DNA from: Dipteronia dyeriana
Lineage: Eukaryota > Streptophyta > Magnoliopsida > Sapindales > Sapindaceae
DNA length: 64,000 nt
Direction: 5' to 3'
NCBI GenBank assembly: GCA_032871835.1
Contig: CM065301.1
Span: 33,240,405-33,304,404 of the forward strand
This document shows positions 10,169 to 23,448 of the stretch, one piece after another. The notes beneath the pieces are model-generated. The model was not told the origin of the DNA and ran no database searches. It saw only the letters and a list, made by a program, of their open reading frames with translations. How positions within the stretch are numbered: position 1 is the first letter of the stretch; the number at the start of each line of letters is the position of its first letter. The translations under genes were made by a program, and so were the position numbers.

Positions 10169-12103
10169 CACGTGTTAAAAAGAAAGACAGAAAATATGGA
10201 GTCTCATTCAGAAACATGTATATTTGTATGGAATCCAAAAGGAACCAAAAGATATTATTTCAATAGTCCTTTAGATCAAAAAGTATTTGTTTCGACAAAT
10301 GCTAAATTTCCGGAAAAGGACTACATGACCAATTTAATGCCTAAAAGTATAATTGTCTTGAATGAGCTTTTTGGAGATACAATTCCACAGGAGGTTTCAC
10401 AGCCTAGCCCAAATTGTAAGTTCTGCACCAACATAAGATCAACAACCTATAATTTCTCGTCGTAGTGGGAGACTTAGTAGACAGCCCGAGAGATACATCG
10501 GTCTAAGAGAATCGGTGGAGAATCTCTCAGACCATGATGATCTCTATACATACAAGGAAGCCATGAAGGATGTTAATTGTCACCATTGGGAAAAGGCAAT
10601 GCAATATGAAATTGAATCTATGTTCAAAAACAAAGTCTGGTCTTTTATAGACTTGCCTAAAGGGATAAAACCAATTAAGTGCAAGTGGGTATATAAGAGG
10701 AAGAGGGGAATGGAGTTGGAAACCTTTAAAGCTAGATTAGTAGCCAAAGGTTACCTACAGAAGGAAGGTATCGTTTATAAGGAAACCTTCTCACCTATGT
10801 CCATGCTTAAATCCATTGCAACATATTTAGATTTAGAGATTTGGCAAATGGACGTCAAGCCAGCTTTCCTTAACGGAAGTCTTGATGAAAGTATCTATGT
10901 GATGCAAAAAGAAGGATTCATTGAAAATGGCTAAGAGGAAGAGGTATGCAAGTTACAAAGTTCCATATATGGATTGAAGCAAGCATCCAGATCCTGGAAC
11001 ATAAGGTTCGATCAGGCTATGAAAAGTTTCTGATTTATTCAAAACCTTAACGAACCCTATGTCTACTAAAGAATCAAAGGTGACAAGTTGGCTTTCTGAG
11101 TTCTTTACGTTGATGATATACTACTCACTAGAAACAATATAGGTGCATTGACATCAATAAAATAATGGTTATCAAAATAATTTGATATGAAGGACTTAAA
11201 AGAAGCAAGTTATACTCTTGGTATCCAAGTAAGAAGGGATAGAAATAATAGAATGATTACATTATCCCAAGCTGTATACATTGATAAAATCTTGTGTAAG
11301 CTCTCCATGCAAGATTCCAAGAAAGGTATGTTACCTTTCAGACATGGAATCAAACTTTCAAAGGAACAAGCTCCTAAGAATGAGCATGAAGAGCAATTCA
11401 TGAGTAGGGTTCCATAAGCCTCGGCAGTTGGAAGTCTCATGTATGCAATGCTCTGCACTAGACCAGATATTTGTTTTGTTATTGGCATAGTTAGCAAGTT
11501 TCAATCGAAACCTGGCCCTGATCACTGGATGACAGTCTAGCATATTTTCAAGTATCTCAAGAGAACGAGAGATTATATGCATGTATACTCTAGAGGGAAT
11601 CTAATTCTCGTTGGGTATACATATTCTGATTTTCAGTTGGATTTTTACTCCAAGAGATCAACATCAGGATCCTTGTTTGCTCTTGGAGGAGGCACAATCA
11701 AAAGGAGGAGTATTAAGCAATCTTGTATTACTGATTCCACCATGGAAGTTGAGTATGTTGCTTCATGGGAAACTGGAAAAGAGGTTGTCTAGCTCTGCCA
11801 ATTCTTGATTGACTTGGAAGTTGTTCCTAATGTGAATAAGTATATCACTATCTACTTTGATAACAGTTGAGCAGTGGCTGGTTTAAGAGAGCCAAGAAGT
11901 CATACGAGAGGGAAACATATTGAAAGAAAGTATCTTTTAGGGTAAATTATGCATAGGGAAGACGTGACGATTACCAAGATCGCGTCAATAGAAAATTTAA
12001 CGGATCTCTTCATAAATGATCTACCACAAAAGAGTTTTGATGGGCATCTAGAAATCATGGGGATAAGAGATATGACACATTTGCTATAGAGCAAGTGAGA
12101 GAT
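10169..12103 (+). pseudogene. pol: Element C1 pol remnant: end of integrase, reverse transcriptase, RNase H
   Basis: Opens in the C-terminal integrase region (SETCIFVWNPKGTKRYYF, VFVSTNAKF), then RT from about 10510. RT motifs are CKWVYKRKRG, ARLVAKGY, QMDVKPAFLNG, SSIYGLKQASRSWN and LYVDDILL (about 11100-11126). RNase H has TSGSLFALGGG, STMEVEYVA, FDNS.AVA and RGKHIERKYL, and the frame ends close to the LTR. Stops occur near 10440, 10932, 11030, 11068, 11160, 11416, 11540, 11790 and 11869, so it is dead. The motif style differs from element A, marking a separate copia lineage. The 5' half should lie left of the window, because A is inserted here. A purine-rich tract (GCAAGTGAGAGAT) precedes the LTR at 12104. 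Confidence 0.9.
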
Positions 12104-12685
12104 TGTTGGGATTATGCTCAATTGCAAGAGTGTAATAATATATTTGAAAATCTTTTCATATTAATAGAATGATTTCTAATTTAACAAATCTTATAGCAAT
12201 TATAGTTTAATTATAATAATTATCAAAATTAAGTAATCATCACGTCAAAAGATTATGAGAAATAAAGAATTGTTTGTACATCTGGATATGTATGAGGTAG
12301 ACAAAATTCTTTAGATAGTCTTGAACAATATTCTCTACTTAAGATAAAGATTTGAGTGCCTTTATCTTGTTAAAGTTGTAGATTCTTTTGCTATCATTTA
12401 AGTGAGATCAACTGTCGTATGAAGAGTCTAAAATCATCAAAGTGTAGTGTCTTTGGGCAAAAGAATTCAGTGCACTAGGTGCATTGGATAGGATCACTGT
12501 GAAATACTTTATCCTGAACCGTCAATGGATAAAGGTTTTCACTTGAAAACGATCGGAGAGTCTCTCAATCCGGGGATAAATGATTACAAGTGTTCTCAAT
12601 TGAGTTGTCAATGAGTACGATTATATAGCATAGTCTATCCTCAAATTTTTGGTGGTATTCATTTGTTAATCGATAAAGGACTACA
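12104..12685 (+). repeat. Element C1 3' LTR, first 582 bp
   Basis: Starts TGTTGGGATTATGCTCAA after C1's purine tract and runs parallel to 12686 onward. It breaks off after CTACA exactly where a second LTR begins with TGTTGGG, so C2 seems to have inserted here. CTACA (12681-12685) is the presumptive left TSD; the right copy is not found in the window. Confidence 0.85.
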
Positions 12686-15178
12686 TGTTGGGATTATGCT
12701 CAATGGCATGAGTATAATAATGTATTTGATAATCTTTTCATATTAATAAAGTGATTTCTAGTTTATCTAATCATATAGCATTTATATTTTAGTTATTATA
12801 ATTGTTAAAAGTAAATAATCATAAGGTAAAAAAAACTATGAGAAAAGAAGAATTGTTCATACATCTGGATATGTATGAGGTAGACATAATTCTTTAGTTA
12901 ATCTTTAACAATATTCACAACTTAAGATAAAGGTTGGACGCCTTTACCTTGTTAAAGTTATAGATTATTTTTCTAGCATTTGAGTGGGATCAAATGTGTT
13001 ACGATCAGTATAAATTAACAAAAGTGTGGTTTCCTTGGGAAAAAGAATCTAGTGCACTTGGTGCATTGAATAAGATCACATTGAAAAACTTTATCCATAA
13101 CTGTCAAAGGATAAGTTTTTGGTTGAGGACAATCAGAGAGTCTATCTCAATCCTGAGATAAATGATGGACTTACGGTTACAAGTGTTATCATTTGAGTCA
13201 TCAATGAGTACAATTATATAGCATAGTCTTTTCTCGATGGTTCGGTGGTATTCATTTGTTAATCGATATGGGACTTCATTTATAGATATGGATATTGTGG
13301 CTCCATTTATTAAATGTGAGTAGAATATCATCATATTGATATTTTGAGGTAAGGGATATTAAATCTTAACGTTAAGTTTTCAATAGTGTTTATTGAAATA
13401 TGGCTTCTGGGCAAGTCAAAAAATCCAAGTTCATAATGTGATCATATGAGTAAATATGGTAACTAAGAGAGCTATAGGCGGTCTATGAGCTATTGGCGAT
13501 TACTGGTATTCTTCACGAGGATACATTATCTCTATTAAGATTGTCTATGGTATGAATGAGGAACATTAACATATTCTATCTTTATTTAAGAGTTCAATTT
13601 TAGTTCTTTAATAGAATGAACTAAAATTAATAGAATCATTTGTTGATTATGATTAGGTTATGTCTATTGGACCTTAAATTTAGATAGCTCGCTAAGATCC
13701 CTAATCCATACGAACTTACACAGATCACCTAATATATTCTACTGGAACAATTTCTGGGTCAATCTATAATTGTTTTTGGATTTTGGAATCCAAAAGTTTT
13801 GGAGAGGTGAGGTCATGCATGATCAAGATACGCGAAAACTCTTCAAAATAACTGGAATGGGCGGCCAAGGATGTGAGATTTCTTGGACGGCCCTAATGGG
13901 GTGTGATTAGCATTCCATTAATATATTAAGAATATAATTTGCATATTTTAATTAAATGGGCCGTTTAAGTTATATTAATATATTGATTTACGGCATGTGG
14001 TCTTGTTTCTTTTTTAGTAAGAATGGGTCTAGTTCACATGTGAACTTTTTATTAAAGTCCAACGGATTTAATAAAATAGAAAAATAATATTTTGCCCATA
14101 TAATAGGTTGGGCAGCAAGGGCTTGTAAAATAGCCTAATATATTGTTTTTATTTTATTATTTAATTAAATGGAAATAAATTAATTAATTAATTAATCAAT
14201 TATTTAATTAAACGTCAAAAATATTTCCTAGTAAGAGAAGGTCTACTAGTGTCATACTATTGTTGGTACTAAGATAAATATCAATAATTTATTTGATAAG
14301 TAGATAAATAAAAGAAATTCTTATATCTAGTCGAATTATGAAGTATTTGATATCTATAAAAACTTTAATTGACTATTGGTCAATTTATGAAGTTTTTGAT
14401 AAAGTCACAATTTAATTAATATTCAACAATTAGTTACTGGATAAATACACTAATGAGTTGGAATAGGAGTTTTGGTGTGGAAAAGAATTTCGAAAGTTGA
14501 TAGGAGTCTTGGTGAAAGTAAATCCTACTAGAGCAAGGATTATTGGCCACCAAGTAAATCCTCCTAAAGTGAGGATTTGGCCTCCTATATATATCACATT
14601 ATGGTATTCGGCCAGGACATAGAAATCAAGAGAGAGATTTCGGCCAAGGCTATCTAAAAGGCTTGAGAGAAGTTTTTATTTTATTTTTCTTAAATAGATA
14701 TAAAAAAAAACTTCATCCAACTCATTGTGTGAAGAATTCAGCCAAGCATAGAGAAAAGAGAGAACATTTTGGTTTTCGATAGTGCACTAGTATCATTTAC
14801 ATCAAAAGGTTGTATACAAAAATCGAATGGGGTTCATGCGAGTTTTAATCAAATAGATTGATAATTCACACATGACCAAATATTCTTGGGATTTCTCTAG
14901 GAGGATTATTGTGACTAACAAAACAAAAAGATTTTGTTTGTTTCAATCCTCAGGTATACATTCAAAGAAAGGGAGCCCACACTCCTATGTAATTCACATT
15001 CGTGATTGGATTGGAAGATCTTGAGGATTTAATTCGGCGCAACTTCAATCGTCACGAGAAAAAGGTACAATACTTTTATTATATGTTAATTAGTCAAGGG
15101 TTAAGGTCTATTCATTTACAAAAAAAAAATCAAATATATCATTCAAATATACCGCTTTCGTGCCTGTTTTTTCCTGCA
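12686..15178 (+). repeat. Element C2 5' LTR, family C (2493 bp)
   Basis: Begins TGTTGGGATTATGCTC and ends TTCCTGCA directly before a primer site. It aligns with the LTRs at 31104-33300 and 61266-63737. A TATA-like CCTATATATATC lies at about 14583-14594, after repeats of the AAATCCTCCTAAAG type. Confidence 0.9.
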
Positions 15179-16388
15179 ATTGGTATCAAAGCCTAGTTGT
15201 ACCCTTGATTAATTAATGTATATATACATCAATCTATTTCTTTTTATTGTAAATATGCATGCTTTAGAAAGAGCTGACACTCTAGGTATTCGCATATATT
15301 TACAACGGAATGTATGGATATATATATATATATATTTTTTTTTTTATAATGTGATTTATTATTGCTAAATTATAGTACTAGAATATCAATGTATTTTTAT
15401 TTTAGAATTGTAACAAGAAGGGTGGCCTATCATCGCCATAATTTCCTTTTTGGTAGTTGTTAAGTTATTTATTTATTTATTATTGTTGTAATAAAAAAAA
15501 ATCTATTGTAATATATTCAAGTTTCGAATATTCAAAGAACTAAAGAATTAGAAGTAGAAAAAGTAGCAACGAGCTGCACAAGGGTTTTGGGCACGCAAGT
15601 GCCCAGACACCAGACCTTTGGATGGCGCTGTTTGATGACTTGTTAGCCAAGTTGGGTTTAGGGTTTTGGATTTCAAACAAATATAATTTACTTGTTTTTC
15701 TAGGAAAGACCAAAATTGTGGCTATTTTCTTTTTCGTAAATATTATATGTTTGTCATTGTTTGATAACATGTCATATAGAATAGGAGTGTTACTCATATA
15801 CTTCTTTTGGTATGAACATGCACTGAATGGTTTAGGTATCTAAATTGGTATCTAGATAACTTGGTAAATCATTCTATAGTATCTGATCCCACACCTTAAA
15901 TAATTGAGTGGAAGAAGGTGTTTTGGAATACCTATGGCCTCCAAGTTTAGTTAAGCTTTATGTTTTGTGTGATAACCCCCCATGGGGTATCCATGAATGG
16001 AGTTTAGCAAGATACTTCCTTACAAGGATAGACTAGACAATTGACTCAACCGTTATCTACTCTCAAATGAGGGATTTTCGTGAGTGAATATATTGAAGGT
16101 CGATAACTTGGTAACACACTCAATGTGATTGTAATGATATCATCCCAAGAGTTCTTGTTAATAAAATTGCAAGGCTAAAATTGAAAACACTGGTTATAAT
16201 GATAACAATTAGATGGGACCTAGTCCAACTAGTAGACGATGCGAACTCTCAAATGAGGCATGACATTTACGGGTGTTGAATCACTGTTGAATTGTACGAT
16301 TGAATTATTTAATTAAATTCAATATAAATATTCGAAAGTGCTTTATCGTGATTGTTTACTTACATAACTTTGTTACTATTCAAAAATC
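15179..16388 (+). other. Element C2 primer binding site and 5' leader
   Basis: ATTGGTATCAAAGCC at 15179-15193 is the tRNA-iMet primer site. The rest is a 1.2-kb untranslated leader that matches the leader of element F (33301-34507), including a block around GTAACAAGAAGGGTGG. No reliable coding sequence. Confidence 0.8.
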
Positions 16389-17160
16389 ATGACCTCATCC
16401 CTAATCAACATTCTATAAGATAATACTTTAACTAGTGATAAATGTGTCACATGAAAAAGGAAAATTGGGTTGTTGATACAAGCTGAAAAACATAAGTTTG
16501 TTCTATGTACCCATAAACCACAAACTCTTATTAATGAATCTACTAAGGAGTAAAGAGACGAGTATCAGCAGTGGAAGACTTTAGATGAGATGGCCAAATG
16601 TTACATTATGGCCACTATCTCTGACGTGTTGCAACAGTAACATGAAGGAATGGAGACTGCTGTCAAAATAATGATGTCTCTGGAGGAGATGTTTCCTATG
16701 AAGTCCAGGACGACTAAGAGAGAGGAAATGGTTGATTTCGTGAATCTTAGGATGAAATATGGACAGGCTCTGAAAGATTACATGATGTAAGTCATTGTAC
16801 ATCTTAACATTGTTGAACTCAATGATGCTGAGATAGATGGTGAGGCGAAAATTGACATTATTGTCAACTCACTATCGGATTTCTTTGATAAGTTCAAGTT
16901 GGACTACACCTTGTCGGGCCTGATGCAAGATGTCTAGAGCACCGAGAAATCCCTTTTGAAAGATAAGGGACAACAGACTCATACGATACGTAAAGTTGCT
17001 ATTGTTAAGTCCCGTAAGAAGGTCAAGAAAAAATAGAAGAAAAACAACTTGTACCTTCCAAGAAGGAGACTAAGAAAGTAACCAAGATTAAAGGGAAGTG
17101 TTTCCTTTGTGGTGAAAATGGACATTGTAAAAGAAATTGCCTAAAGTCTCAGGACAAGAA
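16389..17160 (+). pseudogene. gag: Element C2 gag pseudogene
   Basis: A gag of the copia type, likely starting at ATG 16389 (MTSSL). Recognisable blocks are WKTLDEMAKCYIMATISDVL, MEEMF-like LEEMFPMKSRTTKREEMVDF and KIDIIVNSLSDFFDKFKLDY. A CCHC zinc knuckle (CFLCGENGHCKRNC) is at 17099-17140. In-frame stops occur near 16414, 16480, 16554, 16639, 16789, 16936 and 17035, with a frame change before the knuckle. Many sit where tryptophan or glutamine is expected, as deamination would produce. Gag would form the particle and bind RNA. It is related to C1's lineage rather than to A, D or E. Confidence 0.82.
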
Positions 17161-17179
17161 GGAAAAAGGTAATATTAAT

Positions 17180-18102
17180 TATCTTGAAACATGTTTTCTG
17201 GTAGATTCTATAGATTCTTGGATCATAGACTATGAAGCCACTAATCATGTTTGTTATTCAATACAGGGGTTCAAGGAAAATAAAAGGCTTAATGAGAATG
17301 AATTCAACTTGCATTTAGACAACGAAACGTTGATGTCTGCCAGTGCAGTGGGAGATATTAGAATTAATTTAGACTCTTATATGCATTTAGATTTAATATA
17401 CGTTTATTACGTACCTCAATTGAAGATGAATTTAATTTCAGTTTCTTGTTTAAATAACTTTGGATATTCGGTTACTTTTAATAATGGCTTTATTATTAGT
17501 AGGAATAACAATTTTTTTTGTAAAGGTACATTGAAAAAGGGTTTATTCTATTTGCGTAGCAATATCTCTCAATTGTTAAACACGGAATCAGTACAACTAA
17601 TAATAAAAGAGTAAAATTATCAAAATATGAAACCTACCTATGGCATTTGTGCCAAGGTCATATTAACCTATATAGAATTAAAAGATTGGTTAGTGATGGA
17701 CCTTTAAGTGACTTAAAGGTTGTTGATCTACCAACTTTTGAATCTTGTTAGGAAGGTAAGATGACCTAAAGGTCGTTCACGACCAAAAGCATAAGAGCCA
17801 CTGAATGTTTAGAATTAATACACACTGATGAGTGTGATCCTATAAGCATTCAAGCTAGAGGTAGATATGAGTACTTCATCACTTTCACGGATGATTACTC
17901 GAGATTTGGCTATGTGTATCTTATGAGATATAAGTTGGATACTTTTGACATGTTCAAAGCATTTAAAGCTGAAGTAGAAAATCAGCTTGAGAAACACATA
18001 AAAATCATAAGGTCTGATCGTGGTGGATAATATCTATCTGGTGAGTTTCAGCAATATCTTATTGATAATGGGATAATTTCTTATTTTTCCTGCACTAGGT
18101 AT
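17180..18102 (+). pseudogene. pol: Element C2 protease, GAG-pre-integrase and integrase N-terminus
   Basis: The protease region reads SWIIDYEATNHVCYS at about 17215-17260. The family's D-S-G triad has become D-Y-E, so the aspartic protease is inactive. The YYVPQLKMNLISVSCL block follows at about 17400. The GAG-pre-integrase region has WHLCQGH, where the family has a histidine-pair zinc motif, to about 17760. Integrase follows with HTDECDP, FITFTDDYSRFGYVYLM and IIRSDRGG followed by a stop at about 18028. The reading ends at 18102 just short of the glutamate of the DDE triad, where a minus-strand LTR begins. GGTAT (18098-18102) is the presumed left TSD of that insertion. Confidence 0.87.
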
Positions 18103-18714
18103 TGTAGAGAAAAACCACCCACGCAACGGAAGCGTGAAAAAATAAATTAGGGTTTGGTATAAACAAAAAATTTCCTTTTATAATAATAAGAACCTTAACC
18201 CTAGATTAATTTATGTATATACAAAGTATCGTATATTTTTCTCGTGACGATTGAACTAGCGCCGAATTTAATCTGTAAGATCTTCCAATCCAATCACGAA
18301 CGTGAATCACCTAGGAGTGTGAGCTCCCTTTCTTTAAATTGTATACATGAGGACGTGAACAAAAAAAAATCTTTGTTAGTTACAATTATCCTCCAAGAAG
18401 AAAAAAAAGAATGTTAGGTCACCTGTGAATTATCAATCAATTTGATCGAAACTCGTTTGAACCTTGATTCGATGTTGTACACAAAACCTTTTAATTTAAA
18501 GGCAACTAGTGTACTATCGAAGACTAAATGTTCTTTCTTCCTTTTCTTCTTTGTCGAATCTCACACTATTTCTTAGAGTTTATCGAATTTTTTCTAGAGC
18601 AAAAACATAATTTTCTCCCAAAATTATTATGGTGGCAGAATTCTCGCCAAGTTGAATTCTTTAGGTTGGCCGAATTCTTCTCTTGCAATTGCTTAGGGCT
18701 AGCCGAAATTCTCA

Positions 18715-18769
<55 letters not shown>

Positions 18770-19867
18770 ATCACAAATCCTTTCCTAAGAATGATTTACT
18801 TGGTTGTTAAGAATCCTTTCCTTAGGTGGATTTACTTGGTGGTTAAGAATCCTTTTCAAAGAAGAATTCTACCCTTAGATAGTCTTACTTGGTGCCCAAG
18901 AATCCTTTTCCAAAAAGAATTGTTTTCTACACCAAGACTCCTAATCCAACTCAATAGTGTATTTGTAACCATATTAAAGATTTCCTAATTTGAATAGATA
19001 AATAATTCCTATTATTTATCTACTTATCAAATATAGTCTTTAATATTTATTATGCTACCAACAATAGTATAATATTAGGATATCATCTCCTAATAGAAAA
19101 GAGATTTGACTTTTAATTAAATAATTAATTAATTACCAAATTAGTTAATTTCCATTTAATTAAATAATAAAATAAAAAACAATATATTAAGCTATTTTAT
19201 ATAGCCTTGCCGCCCAACACATATACATGGGCCAATATATATATATATTATTAAATCCATTGGACCTTGATAAAAAGTCCACATGTGAACTAGACCTATT
19301 CTTAGAAAAAGAAACAAGTTCATATGCCTTAACACAATTCTAGATGGACCCCTAAATTGGTCTAGTAGAATATGTCAGGTGATCCATGCAAGTACGTGTG
19401 GATTGGGGATCTTGACGAGCTATCTAAATTTAAGCTCCAATTGACACAACCCAGTCCCAATCAACAAATGATTCACTTAGGTCGGATCTATTAATTTTAG
19501 TTCATTCCACTAAAGAACTAAAATTGAACTCTTAAATAAAGATAGAATAAGTTAATATTCATCATTCGTACCCTAAAAAATCTTAATGGAGAAAGTGTAT
19601 CCTCGTGAAGAATATCAGTAATCGCCAAGAGCTCATAGACCACCTATAGCTCTCCAAGTTACCATATTTACTCATATGACCACATTTTGAACTTGGATAT
19701 TTTGACTTGTCCAAGAAGCCATGTTTCAATAGACACTGTTGAAAACTTAACGTTAATATTTAATATCCAATGCCTCAAAACATACATATGATGATATTCT
19801 ACTCTCATTTAATAAATGAAGCCACAATGTCCATATCTATAAATGAATTCCTCTATCGATTAACAAA
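18103..19867 (-). repeat. C-family LTR on minus strand, truncated (C3)
   Basis: Begins TGTAGAGAAAAACC, the reverse complement of the LTR 3' end, and follows the C-family LTR backwards to CGATTAACAAAA. About 565-585 bases of its 5' end are missing and it is fused directly to pol of element G. An (AT)n run lies at about 18717-18767. Confidence 0.88.
18717..18767. repeat. (AT)n microsatellite in C3 LTR
   Basis: About 50 bases of AT between CTCAAGAT and AGGATCAC, next to the promoter side of the LTR. Other C-family LTRs have only short TATATATA here. Confidence 0.93.
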
Positions 19868-21229
19868 AGTTTTCTATTAATGTCATCTTTGTCATGAAGT
19901 TTTCTAACCCATGGAGTAGGTTCTTTTGAGTCCAAGTGAGGAATCATATCACTAAGTTGTGCTACGTCATCATCAAGATTAGCCTTTTCAATATTAGAGA
20001 TATCAACTACTTTCTCCAAAGGGGAGTCAACAACTAAATCTACCTCCTCCTCATGGTCATTAGTTTTGAGCCTAGTATCATCAATGACAACATTAGATGA
20101 TTCCATTACGGTCCTAGTTCTTAGATTAAAAACTCTATAGGCTTTATTATTCAAGGCATAGCCAATGAAGATACCCTCATCACTCTTAGCATCAAATTTT
20201 CCAAGTTGATCACAGTCATTCAAAATGTAGCATTTGCTTCCAAAAGTGTGGAAGTAGCTAACATTTGGCTTCCTACCTTTCCATAACTCATAGGAGGTTT
20301 GCCTAGTGTGGGGCCTAAGGAAGACTCTATTTACTATGTAGCAAGCCATATTGACGGCCTCGGCCCAAAGATTCCTAGGGACATTGTTGCTAAGCAACAT
20401 CACACGGGCCATTTCTTGAAGAACCCTATTTTTCCTCTCAACAACTCCATTTTGTTGAGGTGTCCTAGGAGCCGAAAACTCATGAGAGATGCCTAGACTA
20501 CTGTAAAAGTTTTCAAAATGGGCATTCTCAAATTCCTTCCCATGGTCACTCCTAATTCTCTTAATGCTTTTAATCTTGGAGTTCATTTCATTTTGAATTT
20601 TAGAGCAAAGCATTTTAAACTTTGTCAAAAGTTTCAGATTTTTCTCTAAGGAAATAGGTCCAAGTGTACCTAAAGAAGTCATCTACACACACAAAAATGT
20701 ATCTATTTCCACCTAAACTCTCAGTTTGCATAGGACCCATAAGATCCATGTGGAGAAGCTCTAGAGGTTCTTTGGTGGTTATATACTTGCCCTTTTTGTG
20801 TATACTTTTGGTTTGCTTCCCTTGTTGGCAAGGTCCACAAAAACCATTAAACTTGGGAAGGCCTCGCACAACATTAAACTTATCTAAGATTTTTAGATCC
20901 CTAAAGTTCATGTGACCAAGTCTTTCATGCCACAACTCTATTTGTTCATCCTTGGACACAATACAAGACACACTTCTAGCCTTAAGACAATAGCAATTGT
21001 CACTAGACCTCATACCTTTTAACAAGGTTTGTCCATTAGGAAATAGGATAGAACAATCACTTTTTCTAAACAAGACAGAGAGTCCATCATCACTAAGATG
21101 TGAAATGCTTATCAAATTGGCTTTTAGACCATCAACATACAAAGCATTAGACAAGGAAGGTAATTCGGGAATGGAAATGGTTCCCTTTCCTTTGACCTTT
21201 TTTTTTGGATCCATCACCAAAGGTGACAT
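19868..21229 (-). pseudogene. pol: Element G pol: GAG-pre-integrase and integrase, truncated
   Basis: Reads on the minus strand from about 21229 downward. The GAG-pre-integrase/zinc part shows LWHERLGHMNF and CGPCQQGKQTK. The integrase core shows the DDE residues: D in HMDLMGP (about 20730-20756), D in RIRSDHGKEFENAHF (about 20520-20560) and E in PQQNGVVERKNR (about 20430-20470). A C-terminal region with FGSKCYILN and GIFIGYA follows. One frameshift after ETFDK (about 20640) breaks it. The frame ends inside the spacer before RT, where the C3 LTR begins. Integrase would insert element cDNA into the chromosome. This is the least damaged pol in the window and belongs to the same SIRE-like family as A. 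Confidence 0.9.
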
Positions 21230-23448
21230 TTCCTCCCTCCTCTCTCCTCCATCACAAGAGTCTCAAAGAAACTCTTATTTCCAGTCATGTGCCTAGAGCA
21301 CCCACTATCCAAATACCAAAAATTACAAGAATGAGCTTTCAAAGCAATTTGTGCAACATGGCAAAGGTGTTCATCCTTTCTAATCCATCTAGATGTAGTA
21401 TTTTCCTTCCGAATGGTCAATGGTACATGGACTCTAAATGTCCTAGGATCATACAAAAGTGTTCCACTTTTCCTAGTGACATGCATCATGGCTTTAGGTT
21501 TATTAGGATCATGCATCATGGCTCTAGATGTCTTAGGATCATGCATCATGGCTCTAGCCTTTTTCTTTTCTATCATGCTTTCAATCCTACACGATTTGAT
21601 ATACCTAAAGCAATTTGGTCTAATGTGACCATCAATACCATAAAAATGACATGTAGGTAAAAAGTTAGGAATTATACCATATCCTTGAGGATGCATTGGA
21701 GACTTCCCATGTCTTTGTGGTTGTCTTGCTTGTTGTTGAGGAGCTTTCCTTATTTGTTGTTGAGCAAGACTTGATTGCTTCCTTGGTTGAGCTTGCATGA
21801 TAGGTGTCTTCCCTTTATGAGCTTTTGGTTGAGGGAAGTTAACTTGAGGAGCCCTTGTAGGATGAACTTGAGGTGGGCTTCTTGGTGCCACCTTCACTTG
21901 AGCACTACTTGAACACTCTCCTAGATCAAGCTTCTTCCTAGGAGTTTGATGAGGAGAGGACCCATTGAAGTTCATGCTTCTTACAAAAATGGTCTTGCTT
22001 GGAGTGGAGGACATCTTGTCATCTTCAAACCCAAGCCCCTTCTTGTCACTTGGCCTTTTTCCAACATCTAGCATGTGGTCAAGTTTCTTGGTGCTAGAGT
22101 TCATCTTGGCCAACAACTCTCTAGCATCTTCAAGCTCTTTCTTCAACCCTTTTTCACTCCTCTTAGATCTTTCCAACTCTTCATTTAATTGGTCAACTTG
22201 AGTTGAGAGGTCTAGGTTTTCTTCTTTTAATATATTGATCTCATTCTTGTTCTTTAATCTTGAGCTCTCAAACTTAGCCATGTAGTCCTTGAGATCCATC
22301 CTATCCATACTTCCATTTGTTGATTGTGATAAAGATCCATCATCACTTGAGTAGTCTTTCTCTTGACTATCATTCTCTTCTTCACTAGTATCTTTTCTCC
22401 TAAGAGAGGATGTAAATGCTATGAAGTTATCCATGAGTTCTTCATCATCCGAAGACTCATCTCTTTCATTAGAGTTATCACTTTCACTCCATGTGGCAGC
22501 CATCACTTTTCCCTTTTTCTTGTTCTTGTGATTTGCACATTCCGAGGCAAAGTGACATATTCCACAACATTCATAGCATTGGACTTCTTTCTTCTCGGTC
22601 TTTTCTTGCCTAGGCTTAAACCTTTTGAAGGAAGCCTTTTTCTTCAAGTCTTGACCCTTGGATCCAAAGCCGTTCTTCTCAGACGTGTAGAATTTCTTGA
22701 ACTTCCTCATTAGCAAGGCCATCTCTTCATCCGAGTCATCACCTTCCTCCTTCTTAACTTTGGAGGGTTTCAAAGCAATATCTTTTTGCTTTTTCGATGG
22801 TGTGGGGTTAGGACATTTTCTAGATTCATAAGCTAAAAACCTCTAAATCACTTCACTTGGCTTCATGTCCTTGTAACCATTATTTTCTTCCAAAGCCATC
22901 ACCTTAGACTCAAATCTATTGGGTAGAGATCTCATAATATTCTGCTTGATCTTCCTATCCGAATAAGGATCACCAAGTTGATGACTTTGGTTCACAATGT
23001 CCATCAACCTCACTTCGAAGTCATTGAAGCACTCATTCTCATCCATCTTGAGCAATTCGAATTGCGTTTGGAGAACTTGAATCTTCAACTCCTTAACCAC
23101 ATCGATTCCCTCATGTGCAACTTCTAGGATATCCCAAGCCTCCTTAGCTATCCTAGTGTTTTGAACCAACTTGTATTGGTTATCATCCATTGCACATAGG
23201 ATGGCATGCATTGCCTTCCTATTCCACTTTGAAGCCTCAAACTCTTGTGCATTCCATTTTTCCTTTGGTATTAGTACATCATCTCTTCCATCTGCAGGAG
23301 TGTAGTCATCTTCAACCACCATCCATGCCCTATCATGAATTTGGCATATGTACGACTCCTTCTTGCCTTTCCAAGAGGCATAATTCAACCCGGTGAGGAG
23401 TGGAGGTCTAGTGCTGAAAGCTCCCTCATTTCCACAATTTCCACTCAT
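21214..23448 (-). pseudogene. gag: Element G gag and protease start, nearly intact
   Basis: ATG at 23448 (MSGNCGNEG), chosen because element A starts gag identically, although an upstream in-frame ATG exists at 23478. The frame is open except for one TAG at 22843-22845. Contents are the UBN2-type gag domain, knuckle 1 (CYECCGICHFASEC, about 22535-22578; the glycine before H is changed), acidic/serine and coiled-coil linkers, and a Q/P-rich basic stretch. A repeated MMHDP(K/N/R) motif lies near 21480-21560, and knuckle 2 (CHFYGIDGHIRPNC) has tyrosine for its second cysteine. The protease active site WYLDSGCSRHMTG is at about 21283-21321. A one-base frameshift after MEERGG then moves the reading into the pol frame. 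Confidence 0.9.

Noticed and set aside
15540..15843. Hydrophobic ORFs in the C2 leader
   Set aside because: Not conserved in the homologous F leader; likely chance in T-rich DNA.
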